From Tomocerus qinae (lineage: Eukaryota > Arthropoda > Collembola > Entomobryomorpha > Tomoceridae): 64,000 bases of DNA. The stretch is from assembly GCA_020055645.1 (NCBI GenBank), contig CM034548.1, positions 14,818,001 through 14,882,000 on the forward strand, read 5' to 3'. The translations under genes were made by a program, and so were the position numbers. The notes beneath the pieces were generated by a model. The model made no database searches, was not told the origin of the DNA, and saw nothing but the letters and a program-made list of their open reading frames with translations. Below are positions 1 through 12,500 of the stretch, in pieces; position 1 is the first letter of the stretch, and the number at the start of each line of letters is the position of its first letter.

Positions 1-2546
1 GCCAGGTCTTCTCATTTTGTGGATTCGATTGGTTAGAAGGAAGGGAAGCACAGACTTGGGAAGAATAACCTCAATGTTCTTTATTTCATTCCATTCTCCT
101 TGGGCAGTAGGAGAAAGCACTACTGAACTGACGGAGGTAGATTTTAGGATGTGAAACTTGGGAGATTCTGTTCGGAGAAGTAGAAGGAAGGAAGCTTAGC
201 TCAGCTCATGTTAAAGCTCATGTTGAATTGGATGGAACCAAACTCAGGGAAACCAATTCTTAGGAACTGACTCAACTCGACTTAAGCTACGAAAACTAAG
301 GGAAGGAGAACACAAGTAAATTCTTTTCGGTCGCCCATTATAAGGATGCCTTGCCTTCCCAAAGTTACAGAGAGAGAGAGTCAGTGAAAGCGAAATGTAG
401 GAACAAGGAAGGCAAGAAAGGAAAGTCAAGAAACCTCACGGGAAAGAAACTTTCTATAATAGAAATGAGTCGAGTGTAACGTAACGTACGTAAACTTAAC
501 AGAGGAGACTTTCACTACTTTCTCCTCAGCTCGCTCTATCTCCTTACTTACATATCTCTCCAACGCCAACCTCGCTACCTTTGTCACGGCATTCCTCAAG
601 ATATGCATACCAACTTTTTTCTTAACCTTTAAATGCCTTTAGCATAACTCGCCAGTCTTCCGGGCTCAAGTTGATGGTCGCGACATGCTACGTGACGTGT
701 CGTCCGACTCCTATCACTGTCCTTTCACCCAATTCTCTCCTTTTCAACTCCATTTACAAAACCATGTCGGCAAACTTATATCCACTCCATCCACCCAATC
801 ATTTTTAAATACCATTCATCAAAACAGATTATTGCTAGAAATAAATTTATTTCCTATCAGGTTTTCATAAACTATATTGGTAAATAAATTGGAACAACCT
901 TATGGTCACATAGATTAATCACTATGAAGAATAAATATGTTTTTACAATTATCTTCATTCCTTCTTAATTACTTTTTTAAATATTCATGCCAGATTTTAA
1001 TTTTAATAGTCCTACGACTGTCGTCTTTCTTATATTCAAAAACCAATCTAAATTAAAGAGCTTCTTATTCTTATCTACTTATATCTAAGTTGGACACCCT
1101 AGAGGTTTTTAATTTTCTGACAAAGCTATCAGATCCACACGATGTTGACAACACAAAGTGATGATAAACAATCGTGACGTCATTGCTTTAAAGTTTAAGT
1201 TGACTGAATGTACCAGAGAATAACTTCTTAATTTGATTCCGACCGAAATCCATACGCTCAGTAACAAGCCCACAAGTGCTCTTCTAAGCAATTTCAGATT
1301 GTATTTACTATCAACGATACTTATACCATAGGACTGGGTAACAAGTTTTCCAAGGAAGGTCTAGACTGTCTAACAATGATAAAAACAATTTTTGAAACCC
1401 AAATGAAAACGATCCATTGTTATTTAACAGCTAATAATAATAATTTGATTCTAGAAATTTGAGAACGAATAGTAAAAAATTTTTATTTTAAGTATTTTTA
1501 ATGAATGAATTGGGTATAAATTGGCTGTACAATAATTGCTACATGCACAGTGAAAAATAAAAAGATATTTTAATTTTATTAACAATGACTTTATTATCAC
1601 TCCAGACAAAATTACGAGTAAAATATATAATTATTATTACAGAAAGGTTTATTTCAATCATTAGGTAGTAAGCAAACCCAAACCAACCAATCATGATGAT
1701 CATGAGTCACAATAAGGTTTATTATCAGGCTCTTCCTCCTCATACACATAATTTCTTGGCCATTTTTGTTTTGGTTATAATTAATGTTTTCAATAATGTA
1801 CCCCAACGCATACCTCAATGTATTAAATTTAGCACATGAAAGTATGCGTTGGGGTACATTATCGAAAACATTAATTGACAGGACATTAAAAATAAAGAGG
1901 ACACAAACATAATAATAATAAAAGAGAAACTTTAAGACATGAAAATTAACAGCCAAAGCAAAAACCGTCGTCGTCGCAAGCAAACATTACATTCGACTTC
2001 AACTCAACTCAACATCAACAGACACGCACACATTCACTCACACAGACACACACTACTATACTCATACTGTAATACACAATAAAGCAACATGGCATAAGAC
2101 AAATTATAGGTAAATGAGTTGTTGGTACAAGAGGTGAAAATTGGATGAATGCGCCCTCTCTTGTTCAGTCGGGGAAACTCGTAGAAGGGAATGTGCGTAA
2201 ATTTGAATTACTGCAGTCAGCAGTAAGCAAACACAGCAAAGCAGAATAGGAAGAGATTCTGCAGTAATCGGCAATTTCGAATTTTGGGAATAGGTGAAAA
2301 TAATCATTAATTTACCAATGCAAACTATCAAGGAGAATTAAGGTACGTTCCGATTATATGGTTTCATGTAAATAGTATACAATTGTTATTCAAAGAGCAT
2401 AAAGATCAACAGGAAAACAGACGTGGCAATAGAAAGTGGTGTAGTTAGCCAATTGATCTTGATACTACGTAGCCCATATGGTGTGAATCTGATTGTAATT
2501 TTTGGAATGTTTTAGTTTCTAGATTGTTTGTTCACTCTCTGGGTCA
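1..2546. other. Upstream DNA without a supported gene
   Basis: I see no supported coding exon here. The first 600 bases are rich in polypurine words such as GGAAGGAAG and hold a short (AG)6 run at 369-380. One exon-like frame on the minus strand (608 to 552) is described under findings. Between 1.6 and 2.0 kb lies a strong inverted repeat, listed separately. The last 200 bases should contain the SRP72 promoter. Short open frames on both strands show no recognisable motif. Confidence 0.5.
1779..1876. repeat. Near-perfect hairpin, 35-bp arms (miRNA-like or miniature element)
   Basis: Bases 1779-1813 are the reverse complement of 1842-1876 with one mismatch (A1792 against C1863). On the minus strand that position becomes a G-U wobble, so a minus-strand transcript would pair throughout. 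The 28-base spacer extends the stem: TCAATGT (1815-1821) pairs with ACATGA (1834-1839) with one bulged A, leaving a loop of about 12 nt. The total stem of about 41 bp and small loop fit a pri-miRNA or endogenous hairpin siRNA precursor. A very short MITE is the alternative. I do not recognise either arm as a known miRNA. Confidence 0.6.
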
Positions 2547-2551
2547 TCAGT
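2547..2551 (+). promoter_or_regulatory. Possible initiator (TCAGT) of SRP72
   Basis: TCAGT matches the arthropod initiator consensus and lies 28-30 bases before the SRP72 start codon, which would give a very short 5' leader. No TATA box is visible about 30 bases upstream. The assignment is by motif only. Confidence 0.3.
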
Positions 2552-2576
2552 AGTTTTTGTCAAATAAAGGGCAACT

Positions 2577-5500
2577 ATGGAAGATGCCCAAAAACAGTCA
2601 AAAGTGTCTTCGGGTTATAGCGAGTTGGCAAAACTCTGCAAAACCTCGGAGTATGCTGGTGCCATCAAAGCATGCAATCGAAGTAAGTTTATTTATGTAA
2701 AATAAATTAGACCTTGTTAATTATGAATACAAATGAATGGTTTTATTGATTCTCTCAATTTATTGTAACTAATGTTGAATGTACTGATAAATATTATTTT
2801 AGTTCTACACATGGACCCAAATGACGCTTTTGCATTTGGCGTAAAAATAACCTGTCATATCCATCTGGGTAATTTTGGTGAAGCCTTGGAATTTATGTCT
2901 AAGAATCCAAAATTTGATGCGCCGTGAGTTATTTCAAGTTTTATGTAGTCAATGGAATGATGGTTTACCCTATTTTAATTTAAAATAATGTTTGATTCTA
3001 CTATTTTATTTTAGTGAATTGATGTACCAGAAAGCATATTGTCTTTACCGTACAAACCAATTAAAAGCAGCTGAAGAAGCTTTGAGTAAAGTAAAAAAGT
3101 CGTCTCACAACAGAGAAACTTTATTGGCCCAAATCTATTATCGTATGGACAGATTTATGGAAGCTTATACCGCTTACAAAGATGTATATGCCAACTTTGA
3201 CGATGAAGATAAAGTTGAAAGTGATTGTAATATGATGGCCATATTGGCCTGTCTTAGAAGCAACAACTTGGTAAATGAATATTGTAAGAGTTGATACATG
3301 CTCAAAAAGACGTTTTACCAACAGAAATTATTTTACAGTTCTCGCAAGGATTAGCAAATGTCGACCTTGAGTACACTTATGAATTAAAATACAATAAGGC
3401 ATGTACACTGATTGCGCTCGGAAAATACGCAGAAGCACTGGGATATCTTGAATCCTCTGAGGAACAAGCTGTTGAAACTTTGGAAGAAGAAGGTTACTCT
3501 GTAGAGGAAATTAATAACGAAAAAGGGATTATTGTGTAAGTGATACTGTATTAAACTTTGATCCATTTTCAATTTTCTTTGTAATTGTAATATTTGATAT
3601 CATTTTGAAAGAATGGCGGTAAAACTAATTTTATGGTTTAAGTATTTCTTCCGATCCCCTAACATTTAAAAAGTAGGGAGGTTTGATGACAATAACGGTA
3701 AATATTTTTTCAACTAATGGGGCAATTGCTGATTTCTGTCTTTTCAGTCACCGGAAAAATTATATGTTTGCATTTCAACAATTAATCGTAAACACAAATA
3801 TCAAATGAGTTAAATTTTAATATGATACCTTTATGACATATTGCAGCGCACAGAGAGGATTTGTTTATCAAAAGTTGGGCAGAGAAAGTGATGCAATAAA
3901 AGTCTACAACCAAATCTTGAGTGAGAAACCAACTGATGAAACTCTTATCGCTGTAGTCTCCAACAACCTTCTCTGTATAACTAAGGATAAAAATGTTTTC
4001 CTGGGCAAGAAGAGAATTAAGGCAATGACTTTAGACACAGTCGATTGCAAACTAAATGACTCCCAGAGAGCCCGATTTGCCTTAAATCAGTGTTTATTCT
4101 TCTATCATACACAACAGGTAATAATATATTTGATAATAAATATTGAAATAATTATATGAGCAAATGTGTTGTATAATTTCAAACATATTTGTTTATGGTG
4201 CTTTAGACTGCTCGATGTAAGGAAACATGTGTAAGTCTTGTTGATCAATTTGCCAAATTGAAAATGGAAGCCACTAAAATAAAGTCTGGACTTGCTCTTA
4301 AAGCCGAAGGATTCGAAGCCGCCAAAAAGGTTATCGACGGATTTGTTGAGCAGGAACCAAGCACTAAAACGAAAATGTATTTAGGTTTAATACAACAACT
4401 GTTGAGAGAGGTAAGTATTGTTACTGATCCAAAATAGTATACTAAGCATATTAATAAATTGAATTTCGTAAGCGAATGACTTAATAAACATCTATTTTTA
4501 TTTTAGAATAACAGAAAGGATGCTATTGTGATGCTGAAAAGCTTAGGAAATGATTCTTTCAGTCTTGGGGTGGTTAGTGCTTTAGTTACATTGTATCAGA
4601 GTGCTGGAAAAACGAAAGAAGCCTGTGAGGTGCTGACCAAGGCTATAGAACACTACAAGAAGAAAGGGGTAGGTAGTTATTGAGTTAAAAATGGTTTTAA
4701 TAGTTCGTAATTGAAATTACCGACGAAAAATTAATAGAAACTCAGAATAAAAACCAACATTTTTTCCTATGTAGATAAAGTTGTCATAAAATTTAAAACC
4801 AAATAAGTGACAAAAAAGGAAAAAAATTGATAAAAACAAAAAATGTTATTCTGCTACAATTTCTTTATCGTATATTGTTCAATTAGAATGCTGAACGGAC
4901 TATTACTCTTCTATGGCGACAATCAGTGCAGTTAATGATGTCTGACGGAAATCACGAGGCTGCTGTAAATAGTTTGGAAAAACTTCGTCAATCTTCTCCA
5001 AACGACCCTTCCACTCTGGCTCAGCTGATTATTGCTTATTCCAAAGTAATTACGCTTCGGACATTGCATTTTCTTTAATTAAAAATATTATTCTCTTCGC
5101 ATCTTCTGTTTTCATCAATTTAAAAATTACAGTAAGTGTGCTAATCAGAAACAAAGTTTTGATGCATACTATTTCGTATTGTTTTTTCAATTCAGTACGA
5201 TGTTGAAAAGGCCCAAAAGTTAAGCCGACTGTTGCCACCTCTTAAGAAGCCGTCCGACTTAGATATTGAAGCATTAGAATCGCCGAACTGGCTTACTAGT
5301 ATGAAATTGCTTAAGAAAACTACAAAGGATTCCGCTCCTCCAACTCCTTTAGAAGTCTCAAAATCTCTCCCTGCATCTCCTGAAAAGAAGAAACGCAAGC
5401 GGAAGAAGAAGAGTAAACTTCCAGCAAATTATGACGCTGCAAAAAATCCAGATCCCGAACGCTGGCTTCCCCGTTACGAAAGATCCGGTTTTAAACCGAA

Positions 5501-5765
5501 AAAAGTCAGGAAAGGAAAAGTGGATGTGGGGAAGGGGACTCAAGGAGCATCAACTGAAGCCTCGGCCATTTAGTAAATCAAAAGATATTATTTATACTAT
5601 TTTATATTAGATATTGGATTATAAATGTAATAATTATTTTTGAATGTTAATAGTGACATGTCAGCAAAAGTTGGTGCAAAGACAACAGCAACTCCAGATG
5701 AGAGTCCTGGTCCATCTACAGCTTCTTGGAAAAAGGATGGAAAGAAGAAGCGCAAGAAGAGGTGA
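2577..5765 (+). CDS. SRP72: Signal recognition particle subunit SRP72
   Basis: Subunit of the signal recognition particle. It binds 7S RNA together with SRP68 and helps target ribosomes making secretory proteins to the ER. Ten exons join in frame: 2577-2682, 2803-2923, 3015-3270, 3339-3535, 3847-4117, 4207-4410, 4507-4668, 4887-5045, 5196-5572 and 5654-5765. The 654-aa product is close to the human length of about 671. The first roughly 490 residues are TPR-like helical repeats, including YCLYRTNQLKAAEEAL and NPDDPST-like turns. Residues about 556-565 are a lysine/arginine run, and PDPERWLP at 577-584 is the hallmark of the SRP72 RNA-binding domain, followed by the conserved GKGTQGA. A basic KKDGKKKRKKR tail ends the protein. 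All introns are GT-AG. The final 81-bp intron begins inside an apparent TAG codon, so the tail is missed if exon 9 is read through. Identification is by remembered family motifs. Confidence 0.95.
5573..5653 (+). other. Last intron of SRP72 (81 bp)
   Basis: Exon 9 ends GCCATTTA and the intron begins GTAAATC. Unspliced RNA therefore reads ATT-TAG as isoleucine-stop. The intron ends TTAATAG before TGACATGTC. Splicing makes codon TAT and adds 37 residues (618-654) ending in a lysine/arginine cluster, as in the basic C-termini of other SRP72 proteins. Retaining the intron would give a 617-aa form that still has the RNA-binding motif. Confidence 0.8.
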
Positions 5766-5843
5766 TCTGTTCATATGGAGAAACTTGATGTTCTTACATG
5801 ATTTTTGTTACTGTAACTGGTGTCAATGATGTATATGAGAGTA

Positions 5844-5849
5844 AATAAA
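5844..5849 (+). terminator. Poly(A) signal AATAAA of SRP72
   Basis: AATAAA lies about 80 bases after the SRP72 stop codon TGA (5763-5765) and is the first canonical hexamer downstream. It implies a short 3' UTR of roughly 100 bases. A minus-strand AATAAA (TTTATT on the plus strand, 5871-5876) sits 22 bases further on and could serve the convergent gene. Confidence 0.6.
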
Positions 5850-8800
5850 TGAATTAGTAAGACATTAACTTTTATTTTTGTAATTTGTATTTTTATTATT
5901 GTTTAAAGTAGCTACTCTTCAGCTATGTATTGTAACATCCGATTATTATATCGCATCGTATTCGTACTTACATCTTGTTCCATTACGGTATTAATTACTA
6001 ACAATAAGTAGGTAGTATAGTTAGGTACAGTCACCGTACACCTTCGAACTTCGAAGAACGTACACAGGAACACGAAAAAGAAAACGCCCTTTCGTACAAT
6101 TGTAACTTTTGTAAGTTCTTTCCAAAAGATTCACGCTCACAATAAATACATGCATGCAATTCTTTCACTCGGTTGCATTATATTGTCTACTGTCGATAGC
6201 ACACTATTTTTTTACAGAAAATGTACACTTATGATATGTACACAAAGACTAATTATTATGAATTAGTATTTAGCGGAAAGAATGCAAACAATTTGAGCTA
6301 CATTGACAGTCATACACACAACACAGGAGACCTTAGCTTTAATATAGCACACAGTTACTGTCGTGAATCCGACACTACAATTTCTACCGTTGTAGGCAGC
6401 TAATAAATTACTTTGTTTCTTGACATACTACCTATAAGGCAACTAATCGTATGTACATGTTATTCATATATATTATCTTGTCTTGTTTAAAACCACGTTG
6501 TAATGTATTACATAACAGTGTTGATATAATTTTAAGATATTTATATAATATGTACTAGTATAGTCAAGAATTAATACTTTAGTTAGATTACAATTGCAGC
6601 TATTTTCTTACATGTTGTCACATTTAATAGAAAACATGCGTTGTTACGTTACAGAATCTCACTTAGCCCTCACCGTGATATTAATTTGTATCTTAACATA
6701 ATAATAATAAGTAGCTACAGCTATATGTACTATATAACTTTTGCTAGTATTGAACACGGTGATATGACATTCTACTATAAATGCCTTTTTAAAATCGAAA
6801 AAAATGAAGAAAAGTATTCTAACTTACATTCGTATAATGATTAAAAGAAAAAGTCCTCGTTTGGATTCCGTAAAGCTTTGTCTTGGCTCTTTTGTACAAC
6901 GGTAACAGTTAAACGCATATAAGAAACCCACATCGCCCACATGTGTGTGTACTTGCAATTCCCCAAATTGATAGCTAACAACATGATCTTACATGATAAC
7001 AAATATATATGTACTATATATGTATAATATGTGTCTATATATCACAGTCAAAAAATAAATAATTAAAAAATACTCTACCTAGGTACACATAATAACCTCA
7101 AAGCCTGAGAAAGAATTTTGTAGTCTACTACATTTCATCAGACGTAAAAGCTGCTAACTCCCAATTACTCATCTACAAAGGATTGTCTCCTTGACTCAAA
7201 ATAATACATCATAGTAGTGGAGTAATACAGATACTAGTACTAATAATAATACAGCAATAATAATAAATACTAATAAATAAATAACAAATAAGTAACTAAA
7301 ATATAAATAGGTAGGTATTTACTACTTTGGATATACATTGCATTCGCATAATCACGATTGCAATACAAAGATAGTCATTGTCCATAGTGGATGGATGGAA
7401 CAAGTACACATACAGATACTTTCATGGTTTGGTACACATATAATATAAAACTCAAATGTTATCATTATCTAAGTAGTTAGTTAGCTGAATGAGTCAGTAA
7501 ACAAGTTGTGCATTTGGTAATCATAATAAATGATTTGTCTAGCAAGACAGAGACATAGTCCAAGTTCAAACAATCGATAGGATCAACAAATACAGCTACA
7601 AGAGCTCCATGGAGTTAGTAAATTACCGGCACGGCACGTAGCTCTTTAAGTGGTATCATCTTATCACACCGTATATTAAACTTAACATTATGTAGCTAAT
7701 CGTAGCATGGATTTCCTCCATCTCTGTCGGCAGTATAGTATTAGTACTTAAGAAATTCGTCAGCTAGCATCATTTCACCGTTAGCTAATTTAGGGGGTTG
7801 ACTCGTATGTTTTAAGTACCAACTTAATAATTATTTACTTAATTATTAGAAACAAAGAGAGTGAGACTGCAATTCTATTAACTACTATATCAATCCCCTT
7901 CGACTCTCATAATTATAACGCAACTTGTATAGTTCCTCAGCTCGTCCTGTCACGCTATCGTCATTTTCTCTATTGCAGTTTGCAGTTCACAGATCAGAAT
8001 TGCAGAAATCATCTTCACACACTTATTGTTAGTCAGTCCGGTTTCTCAAGTTGGAAAAAAGTTTTTTTTAGATATAAAAGGACAGACATGTACAGAAAAT
8101 GGCTCGTCTGGACTTAGACCACGGATAGAACTTTCTGCACGCTCCTGTGATTTTGTTTTCAAATTTCATGTCCCTGCCTACTAATCTACCTACTTAAATG
8201 CAGCTAGAATCGGTTTACTCATAGAACATCTAATTATGAGTGTAAGTAAGTATATTCTTTTGTAAGAATACTAAGACACGATCAAATCCGTGATTTGGTT
8301 TTTATATGCACAGAATACATAAATTATAGTCTCGATAACTCGGACGAAACGTTTAATACTGAAAGAAACAATCCATAGACACTAAAAAAAATTGGCGACA
8401 TAGTCGTCGTCAATTCTATCTGGAAAACTCAATTGTTCTAAAAATAAATAATTGGAAGAAGAGAGGAAGAGATGAGATTAATAGAGTCTCATCTCTGCCA
8501 TACTATCATTGGGGTTCCACATTACTTAGGTACAAGCATCTGGGAATCCCTAAATGCTAATTTAATGACATTGAGTATGTGTAGCTTCCTATTGTACAGA
8601 TATTCACAATACGCCAGAACAATTTAGAACTTATCACAACTAATAAACAATGATAAGTGGACAGAGACTACGTACTACGTAGGTAGTTTTTCTCAAAGTC
8701 CTTAAGCTACAACATCCTTCCTGTCTTAAATTCGTCATAGGAATCATTATTTATAAATAGACGATGAAATGAATCATCACGTTAAGGATTAATAAATAGA

Positions 8801-9356
8801 GAGGGTTAAAACTATCTGTATCTTTTTATAGGGAGTTACGCATTTAGCTTTCTAACAACTTGGTTCTCATGGTCTTTTTTCGTCTTGACGAATGAAAAGA
8901 GTGAGAGTAATAATATTACATAATAATAATAATACTAAAACGTAGTAAATAAGTAGTATGTTGTTGTAGTAAGTAGTTTACAGATAGGGGCTACATGAGG
9001 ATGCCCAAGTATCTACCCAAATCGTAAGTAGTAAGTACAGTGGGCAACGCTACAACTTAGAACAACATAATATCCCGACCAACAGAACTACTAAAACAAT
9101 CGTTTATATTGAAACTAGCAATAAATTACATATAGAGATTCTCAGGCTTAAAGGAAAATATCGGGTTTTATGGATACGTACAACAACGGGTAAAATGCAG
9201 ACTTCTGGGGTCAGGCTTGACGGTTCTGATGATCATTTCATTGTAGTCGGTAGGTTAATAGGTAATCCGTAAACAACTCCTCCCTCAGATTTCGTCATAT
9301 CTGAATTGGTGACAACAATGATTTTCTCGTTGACATGAAAGCTATAGTGAATCCTG
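5850..9356. other. Convergent intergenic region or 3' UTR of the minus-strand gene
   Basis: About 3.5 kb between the stop codons of two convergent genes, with no supported coding exon. It is AT-rich with short AAT/AATA runs (about 7240-7290 and 8920-8940). Minus-strand poly(A) candidates are ATTAAA at 8561-8566 (read in reverse) and AATAAA at 5871-5876 (read in reverse). The minus gene's 3' UTR could therefore be about 0.8 kb or reach nearly the end of SRP72. Confidence 0.45.
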
Positions 9357-9575
9357 TCATGTGCTGTCCCGTCCGCCGCTCATTTTGAGAAAGTGTGAGA
9401 ACGTCTGTCGCAGATACTCCAATGTGTTAACGTAGTCTCTGAAGATCAACCAATCTCTCAAGTTCCTAGTCGTTTTCTCATCCAAATCCCTGTATGTCTC
9501 CTTCATTATTTCTCGGGTTACGTCTTCATGTTGGATATTCTTTTCAAGCATGGCTATTTGTAATTCGCAGAGCAC
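9357..9575 (-). CDS. Terminal exon 6 of the helical-protein gene
   Basis: The acceptor is TTAAATTTTACAG before GTGCTCTGC. This 219-base exon encodes residues 225-296 and ends in a stop. It contains the second cysteine after the hydrophobic segment (C227) and two strongly charged helices, one around RDWLIFRDYVNTLEYLRQTF. The C-terminus MSGGRDST is short and polar with no retention signal or second membrane segment. Confidence 0.88.
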   Translation of the reverse strand: MLCELQIAMLEKNIQHEDVTREIMKETYRDLDEKTTRNLRDWLIFRDYVNTLEYLRQTFSHFLKMSGGRDST

Positions 9576-12500
9576 CTGTAAAATTTAAATATGCATTGCA
9601 TGAATTAAACGAGTCAATTAATTAGCACTAATTACTGTAATTACTAATCATACATAATTCAATATGGAAACGTAAGTACATAAGTAATAAAAGCATCTCT
9701 CACAGCTTGTAATTGTTCCCTGCCATCTCTCTAGTACTACTCTTCAAATTATACTATCTCCCTGTCTATAATATAAGCTACTGAAATATGAAATCAAGAG
9801 CAAACTGGTTTTTTCTCATAAGTTTCTTCCTATTCGGTTGTTAACCTGTCTACATTTAATGGACACCTGAATCTTCTACTTTGTACAACTATATACCCTT
9901 CTAAGTGAAATGGGGAATTTTATCATCTCCATCTGGTTACAATCTGCACTTCTCACCCTTCATTGAATAGTAGTCATCCTTTTTATGCAACAGACCAAAC
10001 ATTTGTATACTAATTGTTATATGACAACTTATACTATTTTATCCTTGCAAATACATCTTATGTCTACACCAAATAATAATAACTAGTATATATTATGTGC
10101 ACACATAAACGTCAACATAACTGTCGATACCTAATCATCCGTATGATCTATGTATGAACAAAGTGCTAAAAAAGATAAAAAATGTAAAAATAGATCAAGT
10201 GTACTATGCATGTGAGGACAAACTGTATAATAGAGAGTTCTTCCTAAAATAAACCAACCAACGCAGAATAGTAATTGTAGTACTATTGCCCGATTGCACG
10301 CCACACGGCAAATGGGACTTTAATTCTTTCATTGCCCCGTATTCACGCGACAAATAAATGCATTTTTATACATATAGCAAGTTGAGCTATAAAAAGGCAA
10401 GTGGTTGGTGGTTGTTAATAGCGTCAATATTATTATTAGCCTAATAGTACCTGATCAACGTAATGCATGGATCACTTCACGTCACTTGTGTAACACATCT
10501 CATTTAATGTACGCAAATGCAAAAACTGACTAGTGCACAAGTTAATAATGAGGAATTAACATAATAGTAAAGTGAGCAGAGTTATTGTTGTGGATTTACG
10601 CAAGTTGTGCATTGACTTTTTTGGTTCCGTGATAGAAAAGTTTACTAAAAAATGATCGTGGAAAGATTTGGTCGTTTTGTTGGCTTGGGCTACTACAACA
10701 AGAACAGTTGATGTTACACGAAGCATCATACACACATACACGAGATGCGTAATTTTACAGCTCCTATGCAATGGACAATTGCCAGGATGGAGTAACCGCT
10801 GTACCAACCTAAGTATATTATGTACATAATGGGCCACGTAAAATGCAAATTTCTGTTTTAATTATACGTGACCATTGCCTGTTCACAAATCGAAGATCTA
10901 GTAACACTAACACCTGATCCGCAAGTGTTAAAAAACCAGATGCAATTGTACGACTGCCATACAAAATGATAAACTCAGTACAAGATCAGTTTCCCAAGTT
11001 ACCTACATAAATTAATTATAAATGTATTCTGTGCTGTAAATCTTAGGAAATTATTTCCTGTAGTGCCTACATCCATTAGTACATCATAATATTATGGAGT
11101 ACATGACAGTTGGACGGCTCAACGCTAAACTAGTCGACTAACTCAAACGGTCAGCAACAAGATGCAAAAACGAAACGAATACAAGTTCAAGTTCAGAAAA
11201 CTAAACGTGATAATCAAAACAATGCTAAATTGCTCCTCCAAACAGATCCCTACTCCAACTACTCATTATACAGAATAGTTTTATTAACCGAATAACCTTA
11301 TGGCACTTTCTAAACATTATGCATTTATATGCACTATGCAATTACATCCCTCAATTAACTCTATTATTACACATAAACCACATTTCTAAATTTAAACATC
11401 GCTCAATAGTCATGCAAAAGGATAAAGCTATTTTTACCATGTATTTACCTACACGTACCTACCTCTTATACTCCTCCACAATTATTATTTATGCACTACA
11501 TTCACTGACTAATATTGTATGAAATTCCGGCTCTGTCGTACCTACACACTAATTCACGTTTTCCTCAACTCCATATAAATACCTTAATAGTGTCCTTTCA
11601 TGTCTTTCTCAAACTAACTAAATTATATACTATTTTAATATCCTATGACCACTTGCTGCTACTGCGTCAAATTGACCAACTGTTAAATATATTCCAAAAA
11701 ATGCTATTTGACTACCGTAAGACTACGTATGTTTATAATCCATTGAGAACGGGAAATGTGTACCTAATTAATCGAATTTCCCTTTCCTATAAATGAGCTA
11801 TAACCTAGAGGAAATGATGAAGTCACATAAAAACAACTCTTCTCTGCCCTACATAACGATGACATTGGTTTGTAAACGATAATGTTTAGCACCTCAGGAT
11901 ATTTTTGGTTAGCATTTGCTTATTGATTTATAGAATGAACATCGATGACGTATACTGAGACAATACTCATTCATAAGGAATTTGGAACCGCAATCGTACG
12001 GTTGAGCTGATTGCTACAAGTGTAAGTGTGACATTGTGGGTTTGTCACCCGTTTGCCGGTGAGAGTGAATCACTATTTTTTGCTCAGCTAATTTATATTC
12101 TATTGTGTGGTGTAGTGTAATATTATGCATATGAGACATAGAGAGGGAAGTCCGCAGTGTCTAAATCTCAGATTGGTCTACATTCTTTAAACCTCAGACG
12201 ATAACACATTCCTAGTAAGGAAATACCTTCCTATCTGTCTACAGTGAGAGAGTGCATAGGTATTTGCTATGTGTATTTACTTCTATATAAGGATATTTTA
12301 TTATTAGACTTACATATTTTAACTGGAACTCAGCTTCATTAAAATTCTGATGAAAATTTCCCCCATAGACGGCTTGATCCAAAACGATTTGCTCTATAAA
12401 GTCCAGAAAAAATGACAATTAGATTGCTGCAATAGTAATTGACATTAGAGAATGATTCATCTGCAACGGCGAAGTCAGTGTCGCGGAAGATAATCAAAAT

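Noticed and set aside
1654-1983. 109-codon minus-strand open frame
   Set aside because: It runs straight through the 1779-1876 hairpin, has no motif, and its low-complexity Tyr/Phe-rich peptide looks like a chance frame.
5644-5829. Plus-strand frame over the SRP72 tail
   Set aside because: It is the wrong frame. The same bases are explained by SRP72 exon 10, which ends in the expected basic tail.
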